A program made the position numbers and the translations under genes. DNA of 11,194 nt from Fidelibacterota bacterium (lineage in GTDB: Bacteria; Marinisomatota; Marinisomatia; Marinisomatales; TCS56): assembly GCA_030634675.1 (NCBI GenBank), contig DAOWAH010000027.1, positions 1 to 11,194 of the forward strand, given 5' to 3'. This document shows positions 6,243 through 11,194 of the stretch, in pieces (position 1 is the first letter of the stretch; each line of letters opens with the position of its first letter). The notes beneath the pieces are model-generated. The model saw only the letters and a program-made list of their open reading frames with translations. It did not search any database and had not been told where the DNA came from.

Positions 6243-7562
6243 TCAGCGCAGATTATACTTCTGTAATTTATAACGCAGGACGCGCTCGCTGATACCCAAA
6301 CGGCGGGCACATTCGCTCTGGTTACCCCCACATTCTTTCAGTGATTTAGTAATCAATTCCTGCTCCATATTCTGAACCGAATCAATTAAACCACCCCCTG
6401 ATTGGCTCCGGGGCGGTGCAGTATGCAATTCAAGATCAGCCGCTGTTATGATCGTATCATCCGCCAGTACGACTGCTCGCTCAATAATATTCCGCAACTC
6501 CCGTACATTGCCCGGAAAAGCATAATTCAACAATGCTTCGGCAGCTTCGGCACTCAGTGTCAGGTCAAACCGACCATGACGTTCTTTAAATTCAGCGCTA
6601 AAATTGCTGGTCAATTCTTTTACATCCTTCGGTCGTTCCCGTAACGGCGGAATATGAAAACGGATCACATCCAATCGATAATATAGGTCCTCCCTGAAAT
6701 CACCCTGCTCTACAGCCAATTGCAAATCCACATTAGTGGCGGCGATAATACGCACATCAGATTGGCGCGTTTCATTACTGCCCACCGGTTGGAATTCACT
6801 ATTCTGCAAAAAACGCAACAATTTTACCTGCATATCCTGGGGTAGATCACCAATTTCATCCAGGAAAAGAGTGCTACCATCAGCTCCCTCAAAATGGCCA
6901 ACTCGGTCTCTGGTGGCACCGGTAAAGGCGCCTTTAACATGACCGAATAATTCACTCTCCACCAGATTGGGCGGCAGGGCGGCACAATTGACAGCCTGCA
7001 TGGTCTGATCGGCGCGGTGGGAATGGGAATGAATATAATAGGCTAGTTCTTCTTTACCGGTACCGGTTTCGCCAGTGAGCAAAACAGAGGCATCAGTAGA
7101 AGCCACACGGCGCGCCTTAACCAGAATATTCTGCATTACTGCGTCAATGGCAATGAATCCGCTGTTGCTAATTTCCGCCGGTAGCAGGGAGGCTTGCCGC
7201 TGTTCAATAAATTTTTCGATGGCCTGCAACTGAAGCTCCAATTGATCCAAGTCCACCGGCTTGGTCACAAAATCCCAAGCCCCCGCTTTCATGGCCTCCA
7301 CAGCCACCTCAACCGTGCCATAAGCTGTCATTATCAGCACCACCATTCCCGGGTAGCGCCCACGGATTTCCTTCAACAAGTCGTTCCCGGTCATGTAGGG
7401 CATTTTGTAATCCGTCAGAACCACATCCGCCGGTTTTTTATACAAATGAGCGAGGGCGGTCTGGGCCGAGTCGGTGATAGCCACGTCGTGTTCCAAAGAC
7501 CGAAGAAATCCCGCCAGGGCTTCTCGTTGGGCACGTTCGTCATCTACAACCAGAATTTTCAT
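6243..7562 (-). CDS. NtrC-family response regulator, sigma-54 activator
   Basis: A 439-residue protein with three domains. Receiver 1-115: acidic pair D7/D8, phospho-acceptor D51 (VVLTDYKMP), T79 and K101. AAA+ domain about 130-375: Walker A GETGTGK (164-170), the sigma-54-contacting loop GAFTGA (211-216), Walker B LFLDEIGDL (232-240), arginine-finger region PPLRERP (305-311). Fis-type helix-turn-helix 400-439: NQSECARRLGISERVLRYKLQ. All residues needed for phosphorylation, ATP hydrolysis and sigma-54 contact are present. It overlaps the kinase gene by 4 bp (ATGA) and is surely its partner. Closest well-known relatives by layout are ZraR/AtoC/NtrC. Two inverted repeats just past its stop are its likely targets. 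Confidence 0.95.
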   Translation of the reverse strand: MKILVVDDERAQREALAGFLRSLEHDVAITDSAQTALAHLYKKPADVVLTDYKMPYMTGNDLLKEIRGRYPGMVVLIMTAYGTVEVAVEAMKAGAWDFVTKPVDLDQLELQLQAIEKFIEQRQASLLPAEISNSGFIAIDAVMQNILVKARRVASTDASVLLTGETGTGKEELAYYIHSHSHRADQTMQAVNCAALPPNLVESELFGHVKGAFTGATRDRVGHFEGADGSTLFLDEIGDLPQDMQVKLLRFLQNSEFQPVGSNETRQSDVRIIAATNVDLQLAVEQGDFREDLYYRLDVIRFHIPPLRERPKDVKELTSNFSAEFKERHGRFDLTLSAEAAEALLNYAFPGNVRELRNIIERAVVLADDTIITAADLELHTAPPRSQSGGGLIDSVQNMEQELITKSLKECGGNQSECARRLGISERVLRYKLQKYNLR

Positions 7563-9280
7563 TTATGGCTCCGTGGTAAATTTAACAGAAACTCAGTACC
7601 ACCAGTCGGTGAACTGAATACTTCAATCGTACCGGCATGATCAGAGATGATCTTATGCGTCACCGCCAGTCCAATACCATTGCCTGAATCCTTAGTAGTG
7701 TAAAATATATCAAAAATTCGATTGATATTTTCGGCAGCAATCCCCTGTCCCGTATCGACAATTTTTACGATAATATTATCTTTAGTACCCGCCACTGAAA
7801 TGGTGACTCGGCCACCGCTGGGTGTCGCTTCGAGACTGTTTTTGACAATATTAGCGAGAGCCTGCTTGAGGTATTCTGGATCGCCTTCCAGATCGGTTTC
7901 AGCGCCGGATTCAATAATTATTTCCAGCCCCTGCTCTTCAGCCTGTTTACCGAATAAATCGTGAATACCGGCTATCAATTCGGACATATTTAGACGGACA
8001 ATTTTTAACGGCGTTGGCCGGGAAAAATTAAGAAAGTCCTCCAGAATTTTATTCAACCGCGTTATCTCGGAGACCATCATAGTGGACATTTTCGCGACTC
8101 CCCCATCCTCTGCACCTGATTTATACTCCCGTTTCAGGCGCTGGGCGATTATCCCGATCGCGTTAAGTGGATTGCGAATCTCATGGGCCAGCCCGGCGGC
8201 CAAGGTGCCGATAGCAGCCTGTTTTTCCTGGATCCGGTTAAGTTGTTCCAGACGCTGGACTTCCGCTTCAATTCGTTCTTTTTCCGATCTCAATAACATA
8301 GTATTCTGACGGGAAAGGATAAATAGAAAAGTAACGACCATCGCGAGGGTCAACAATCCGCTGCGGATAATAATCTGAATAAACACGCTACGCCACAAAT
8401 CGGCCACCGGTTGGGTCGTAAACGCTACCCGGATCAGACCAGGTTCCCCTTTGGGGATAATATAATTGATTACTTCAATGAAAATTTCATCATTGATTTT
8501 TACGAGATATAAATCTTCCTGAATAAGTTGGCGCGGACTTGAATACAGATCAAATTCGGTGGCGAGGTTGGATACCAGAATGGATTGATAGCCCAGCAAT
8601 TCAAAATTGATATAGGCAATGCCTTCAATGTCCAGCATCTCCTGCAGCAAGCGCTCGAGATTGATGTTAGCACGAAAATCTGTTTCGGCGGCCACCGTTA
8701 AATGACTTATTATGGCTCCCCCGCGTGATCGCTGGATACCGACAATAAAACGCGTGCCTGCATTATTCTCGCCGTGGCGCCAATGGGGACCACCGGTGGG
8801 CAGGCCGGCAATTAATGTATCCACCGCGCCCGAAATTAGGGGCTGGATCAATCGTTTAAAACCCGGTCCGCGTCCCAAAGCACGACCCTCGCCAGCGGGA
8901 TTTAACACCTGCCCAGCCCTATCCAGTAGGGTGATCTCAAAAATGATACCGCTCTGCTGAAGACTCTCCAAACGGAGCGGGGTTAACAATCCCTCGCGAT
9001 CCAATTCATCGACTGTATGCAGAAGATCAATAGCGCGCGCGATGTATGATTCCTGTAGATTTTCAGTCAACCGGGCTTGCTGTGTACCACTATAGGCTAT
9101 GGCTGTGGCGGTAGTCTGAGCCTGATTCTGAAAAAGTCTGAGAGTATCGCGATAACGGGCTCGATATTCAATAAGGCTGGTCACAACCACTACCAGCAGT
9201 AAAATTACATAAAGCAGGATATGCCAGAATTTCACCTGCCGATACCAAGGCGTCATTTTAGATTTTTTCGTTACAACCAT
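7559..9280 (-). CDS. Membrane sensor histidine kinase (ZraS/NtrB-like layout)
   Basis: A 573-residue kinase. Transmembrane segments at about 18-37 and 299-322 enclose a periplasmic sensor region of about 260 residues, large enough for a double-Cache-like fold, which I cannot confirm. A coiled-coil linker (330-355) leads to the HisKA helix with phospho-acceptor H366 (GLAHEIRNPLNAIG), then the ATPase domain: N box around N477/N481, DTGQGI (509-514), IFYTTKDSGNGIGL (525-538). There is no PAS domain. The kinase should autophosphorylate H366 and pass phosphate to D51 of the regulator whose start it overlaps. No strong Shine-Dalgarno is seen before the ATG at 9280; the in-frame Met9 is an alternative. 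Sensor ligand unknown; the Spy-like gene downstream suggests envelope stress or metal. Confidence 0.95.
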   Translation of the reverse strand: MVVTKKSKMTPWYRQVKFWHILLYVILLLVVVVTSLIEYRARYRDTLRLFQNQAQTTATAIAYSGTQQARLTENLQESYIARAIDLLHTVDELDREGLLTPLRLESLQQSGIIFEITLLDRAGQVLNPAGEGRALGRGPGFKRLIQPLISGAVDTLIAGLPTGGPHWRHGENNAGTRFIVGIQRSRGGAIISHLTVAAETDFRANINLERLLQEMLDIEGIAYINFELLGYQSILVSNLATEFDLYSSPRQLIQEDLYLVKINDEIFIEVINYIIPKGEPGLIRVAFTTQPVADLWRSVFIQIIIRSGLLTLAMVVTFLFILSRQNTMLLRSEKERIEAEVQRLEQLNRIQEKQAAIGTLAAGLAHEIRNPLNAIGIIAQRLKREYKSGAEDGGVAKMSTMMVSEITRLNKILEDFLNFSRPTPLKIVRLNMSELIAGIHDLFGKQAEEQGLEIIIESGAETDLEGDPEYLKQALANIVKNSLEATPSGGRVTISVAGTKDNIIVKIVDTGQGIAAENINRIFDIFYTTKDSGNGIGLAVTHKIISDHAGTIEVFSSPTGGTEFLLNLPRSHK

Positions 9281-9436
9281 AATTCTAAGTCTGATAAATT
9301 ACAAAAAGCAGGCAACACCGGAACACTGTTGTAAAAAATTGCTAAATCCGGTTCTTTGAATTGACGTAAATTCACCGCGGTATTTTACAGATAACAACCT
9401 GGAAAGTATTGATCCAAGCGATTAAGCGGTACAACG

Positions 9437-9601
9437 CTAGTGTTGTGTCAAGTATGTTGTGTGCAAAAAGTCGCCGGAATTTTTGTCGATAACAAGGCGA
9501 ATATTTTCAGTCCGCCAACTGGCGGATTGAAATATTCAACGAAGTTTGCGGCGAAAAGAACTAGACTTGGTTGCGCTAATACAGGGTTGACTCGATACTA
9601 G
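9437..9601. repeat. Candidate palindromic repeat element with imperfect terminal inverted repeats
   Basis: The ends are CTAGT-N5-GTCAA (9437-9451) and its inverted partner TTGAC-N5-ACTAG (9587-9601), matching at 10 of 15 positions. Inside, TCGCCG (9471-9476) is mirrored by CGGCGA (9549-9554), and the centre is a long hairpin (9499-9537). The nested symmetry over 165 bp resembles folded non-coding repeats or MITE-like elements. No target-site duplication is clear and only one copy lies in this window, so repeat status is inferred from shape alone. Confidence 0.4.
9499..9537. other. Long hairpin (17-bp stem) in the intergenic region
   Basis: The left arm 9499-9516 and right arm 9521-9537 pair over 17 bp with one bulged T and one G-T wobble around the loop AACT; the GC core is TCCGCC/GGCGGA. 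No T-run follows on either strand, so it is not a classical terminator. It is the centre of the larger symmetric element. Confidence 0.7.
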
Positions 9602-9627
9602 TTCGGGTTTAATAATTAGGAGGTACA

Positions 9628-10020
9628 ATGTTTATTATTCTACTTCTCGTAACTTTTGCAATCGCGCTACTGGTCTGTGTAATCATTGCGCGGTTTTTCG
9701 ACAAACCAATCACCACAATACTCGAGCGGATTGTGAACGAAGCAATCAGCAGTGCCTGGCAAAAATATATTAAATTTGCCATTTATGTCGTCGGGATTTC
9801 CGGTGGAGTTCGAATCTGGCAATTAGAAAAATATATCACAGCAGCCGAACCGGATACCCAACCAATAATACTGAATGCCGAGCGCTGGATGCTGGAGATC
9901 TACCGCACTATAATCGCCACATTGCAGAGTGTAGCCTGGATGCTGCTGGTATTTTTCCTGTTCGCCTTGATCGCCTTTGTGGTGGTCAAAGGCTTTGAAC
10001 TACGATCTGAAAAGAAATAA
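9628..10020 (+). CDS. Small membrane protein of unknown function
   Basis: A 130-residue protein with a strong AGGAGG site 4 nt before the ATG, which settles the start. Predicted membrane segments lie at about 2-21 (MFIILLLVTFAIALLVCVII), weakly at 46-62 (KYIKFAIYVVGISGGVRIW region), and at 102-120 (VAWMLLVFFLFALIAFVVV). The central part between is amphipathic with acidic residues (EPDTQ), and the C-terminus is charged (RSEKK). I do not recognise the family; no catalytic motif is visible. It is transcribed alone, divergent from the kinase, and followed by a perfect hairpin. Whether it works with the two-component system is unknown. Confidence 0.75.
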   Translation: MFIILLLVTFAIALLVCVIIARFFDKPITTILERIVNEAISSAWQKYIKFAIYVVGISGGVRIWQLEKYITAAEPDTQPIILNAERWMLEIYRTIIATLQSVAWMLLVFFLFALIAFVVVKGFELRSEKK

Positions 10021-10030
10021 AATAATAACG

Positions 10031-10063
10031 ACCGTCACGGACACTCAAAGTGTCCGTGACGGT
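10031..10063 (+). terminator. Perfect 15-bp hairpin after the small membrane protein gene
   Basis: ACCGTCACGGACACT (10031-10045) pairs perfectly with 10049-10063 around a 3-nt loop CAA, starting 11 nt past the stop codon. The downstream plus-strand flank TTAAAAAT lacks a U-run; the minus-strand flank (CGTTATTATTTTATTTC) is T-rich. It may stop transcription from both sides or act as a 3'-end stabiliser. Confidence 0.7.
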
Positions 10064-10075
10064 TAAAAATAGGAA

Positions 10076-10165
10076 TTACTTCAGCAGGATCATTTTGTTG
10101 GTTTGGACAAAACCTTGTCCTGAGCTTGTCGAGAGTATACGGGACATTCTGCATAGACCGGTAAA
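10076..10165 (-). pseudogene. Remnant of a secreted-protein C-terminal sorting tail (T9SS type)
   Basis: On the minus strand an open fragment of 29 codons ends FVQTNKMILLK-stop at 10076, the pattern typical of the last residues of type IX secretion C-terminal domains in FCB bacteria. The start of the fragment (FTGLCRM) resembles the preceding GLYF-R strand. A stop codon lies directly before it and no start, Shine-Dalgarno or body of a gene exists upstream, where the terminator of the HU-like gene sits. The stretch between the two matching strands (SRILSTSSGQ) coincides with a short repeat-like sequence, as if it was inserted. I read it as a decayed gene end. Confidence 0.5.
10116..10135. repeat. 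Short dispersed-repeat-like motif
   Basis: TGTCCTGAGCTTGTCGAGAG closely resembles the CCTGAGCTTGTCGAAGG motif that I recall as a repetitive extragenic sequence in many unrelated bacterial genomes. It lies within the sorting-tail remnant and adds about ten codons relative to a normal tail. Only one copy is in this window, so its repeat nature is from general knowledge. Confidence 0.35.
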
Positions 10166-10166
10166 T

Positions 10167-10199
10167 TAAAAGTGCAATAGCAAAACTTGCCATTGCACT
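10167..10199 (-). terminator. Terminator of the HU/IHF-like gene
   Basis: AGTGCAAT (10171-10178) pairs with ATTGCACT (10192-10199); after one mismatch GCAA/TTGC continues the stem to a 3-nt loop. Read on the minus strand it is followed by TTTTAATTT. It lies 34 nt past the stop of the HU/IHF-like gene. Confidence 0.75.
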
Positions 10200-10232
10200 C
10201 CCAATTTGTTCTATGACAATATTTTCAGATGA

Positions 10233-10544
10233 TTATTCGAGCGGTTTACTCAACACTTTTTTAATAATTTTACCAGGTTTGAAATGAGTTTTTTTATGCG
10301 CCGGGACATAAACTTCTTCATTGGTCCGGGGGTTCCGGGCACGCGGTTTGGCTTTGGTGGGCTTGACCGTAAACACCCCAAAATTACGTATCTCGATTCT
10401 GGTAATGTCATTATCTTCACACAACATTTCCCGCATTATGTCAAAGGCCACATGTACAAATTCATATGTTTGATTCTGCTTAGCCTGCATTCGTTTGGCA
10501 ATACGATTGCTGATATCTCTTTTAGTATAAGTTTTCGATTCCAT
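10233..10544 (-). CDS. HU/IHF-family DNA-binding protein
   Basis: The start at 10544 (GGAG 5 nt upstream) gives 103 residues, slightly longer than the usual 90-99; an ATG at 10604 would add 20 hydrophobic residues not seen in this family. The N-terminal helices (TKRDISNRIAKRMQ) dimerise; the core IEIRNFGVFTVKP leads to the DNA-embracing beta-arm KPRARNPRTNEEVYVPAHKK, with the conserved arm-tip Asn-Pro (NP) followed by Arg, and the ending HFKPGKIIKKVL. Such dimers bend DNA and shape the nucleoid; IHF-like members also help sigma-54 promoters by bringing enhancer-bound activators to polymerase. Whether this is HU or IHF type cannot be settled here. It follows the nitroreductase-like gene by 87 bp and has its own terminator. 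Confidence 0.92.
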   Translation of the reverse strand: MESKTYTKRDISNRIAKRMQAKQNQTYEFVHVAFDIMREMLCEDNDITRIEIRNFGVFTVKPTKAKPRARNPRTNEEVYVPAHKKTHFKPGKIIKKVLSKPLE

Positions 10545-10631
10545 TACTACTCCTATGAAAATATTATTTAATAGCAGATTACGAATAAATTCCTTTGTGG
10601 TCAAGCACTTAAATAAATAATTTTCTGAATA

Positions 10632-11194
10632 TCAAATCTTACCAACCGGAGCGAGGTAGATCGTGTATTCATCCTCACCATCCACTTTTAATAGCGCATC
10701 CATTTGTTCCTGCTCATAGGCCGCGATCGCACAGGTACCGCACCCGATTGCCTCACAAGCCAGATACAGGTTTTGGCAGACATGACCGACATCGATTGCA
10801 ATTACTTTGTGAGCAGCAAAATCATAGCGCCACTCCATTCGATAGGGTATTACTGTCCAGATGAAATTAACCGCCGCTTTACCGGTAAAAACCTGGTTTG
10901 ATGTTCCGGCAACAATTTTTTCCGGCAAGCCTTCCACGGAATGCTCAAAAATCAGGCTGTGCTCAATCGGCAGATAGCGGTAAATCCCAGGCTCCAATGA
11001 TTGAACCGATTGAACCGAGAGATAGGTTTCAAAGGCGTGTCGGCAGCCGGCCGATGGCACCACCCGGTAAGCCCGTCCTGGTCCGGTAATATGCCGGATA
11101 CCCTGAGTAGCCCAAAGCAGAAACGACAATTCATCCAGTTCCAAGGGTATCGGCTTGAATTTCCGATGACTTTTCCTATTCTCTATTGCTGAAA
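10632..11194 (-). CDS. SagB-type nitroreductase-fold dehydrogenase (5' end beyond right edge)
   Basis: The frame stays open to the right edge, upstream of the internal ATG at 11144, and that extra part (ENRKSHRKFKPIPLE) carries the RxSxRxF-type FMN-binding start of the nitroreductase family, so the true start is outside the window. The visible part has LSFLLWATQGIRHI, PSAGCRHAFETYL (RtPSaGa-type motif with Cys-Arg-His), VGHVCQNLYLACEAIGCGTCAIAAYEQEQMD in outline, and ends YLAPVGKI. SagB-type domains are FMN-dependent dehydrogenases best known for oxidising azolines in peptide natural products, but many stand-alone copies have unknown substrates. No precursor peptide or YcaO gene is visible. 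The region 10545-10631 downstream has no terminator, so read-through into the HU/IHF-like gene is possible. Confidence 0.88.
   Translation of the reverse strand, partial: SAIENRKSHRKFKPIPLELDELSFLLWATQGIRHITGPGRAYRVVPSAGCRHAFETYLSVQSVQSLEPGIYRYLPIEHSLIFEHSVEGLPEKIVAGTSNQVFTGKAAVNFIWTVIPYRMEWRYDFAAHKVIAIDVGHVCQNLYLACEAIGCGTCAIAAYEQEQMDALLKVDGEDEYTIYLAPVGKI

Larger units (their letters stand above)
9281..9627. other. Long divergent intergenic region, no gene seen
   Basis: These 347 bp separate the kinase gene (-) from the small membrane protein gene (+). The kinase-side part (9281-9436) is unremarkable AT-rich sequence that should hold the kinase promoter; no sigma-54 element or convincing sigma-70 boxes were found. 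The other part holds a palindromic repeat-like element (9437-9601). A half-site TTGTCGAT at 9485-9492 resembles the arm of the 6202-6239 operators, but its partner arm is not conserved. Confidence 0.5.

Noticed and set aside
9587..9616. TTGACT with AATAAT 18 bp downstream, as a sigma-70 promoter for the small membrane protein gene
   Set aside because: The transcript would start at about 9623, inside or past the Shine-Dalgarno AGGAGG at 9618-9623, leaving almost no leader. TTGACT is also part of the inverted end of the repeat-like element.
9704..9713. TTCGACAA in the small membrane protein gene as an operator half-site
   Set aside because: It lies in coding sequence (RFFDKP), has no inverted partner nearby, and is expected by chance from codon use.
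10545..10604. Upstream ATG at 10604 as start of the HU/IHF-like gene
   Set aside because: The extra 20 residues are hydrophobic and foreign to the family, while the ATG at 10544 has GGAG 5 nt upstream.
11144..11144. ATG as the start of the SagB-type gene
   Set aside because: The upstream in-frame sequence to the edge encodes the conserved RxSxRxF-type N-terminal motif of the family, so the ATG is internal.
11001..11192. Plus-strand open frames at the right end
   Set aside because: They are antisense to the SagB-type gene, which is clearly coding and open to the window edge.
1..11194. CRISPR array, tRNA, rRNA, transposase or phage genes
   Set aside because: No regularly spaced repeats, no cloverleaf or ribosomal RNA sequence that I could recognise, and no transposase, integrase or phage motifs were seen on either strand.

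Overview
The window reads as chromosomal DNA of a Gram-negative bacterium of the FCB superphylum (Bacteroidota, Ignavibacteria, Calditrichota, Marinimicrobia or a relative). The evidence is a TonB-dependent receptor with an N-terminal carboxypeptidase-regulatory-like domain, several outer-membrane or secreted proteins, a leftover C-terminal sorting tail of type IX secretion style (ends FVQTNKMILLK), and signal peptides whose predicted cleavage falls just before Gln in all four exported proteins. Base composition is moderate (by eye mid-40s % GC). The exact phylum cannot be fixed from this sequence alone.

Layout, left to right. 1-1384 (-): the 5' part of a TonB-dependent receptor gene that runs off the left edge. 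1670-2236 (+): DNA-3-methyladenine glycosylase I (tag). 2255-3214 (-) and 3204-3782 (-): a patatin-like esterase of RssA type and a flavin reductase-like protein, overlapping by 11 bp. 3844-3871: a strong terminator. 3889-6038 (-): three genes for exported proteins: a Spy/CpxP/ZraP-like periplasmic protein, an outer-membrane beta-barrel, and a small Gly/Asn/Asp-rich protein with calcium-binding loops. 6243-9280 (-): an NtrC-type response regulator and its membrane histidine kinase, overlapping by 4 bp. 9281-9627: a long intergenic stretch with a probable palindromic repeat element. 9628-10020 (+): a small membrane protein. 10021-10232: two hairpins and a gene remnant. 10233-10544 (-): an HU/IHF-family protein. 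10632-11194 (-): a SagB-type nitroreductase domain cut by the right edge.

The most interesting part is 3841-9280. Only 3 bp past the regulator stop codon lie two 18-bp inverted repeats of one design (TTCGACAA-TT-TTGTCGAA and a diverged copy), 20 bp apart centre to centre. About 100 bp further on is a sigma-54-like -24/-12 element, placed 38 nt before the start codon of the calcium-loop protein gene. Together these look like enhancer sites plus promoter for the three-gene exported cluster, driven by the adjacent sigma-54 activator. The presence of a Spy/ZraP-like protein makes the arrangement resemble the E. coli ZraS-ZraR-ZraP envelope-stress system, but with an outer-membrane barrel and a secreted calcium-loop protein added as probable new outputs. 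This is inference from layout and motifs; the signal sensed is unknown.
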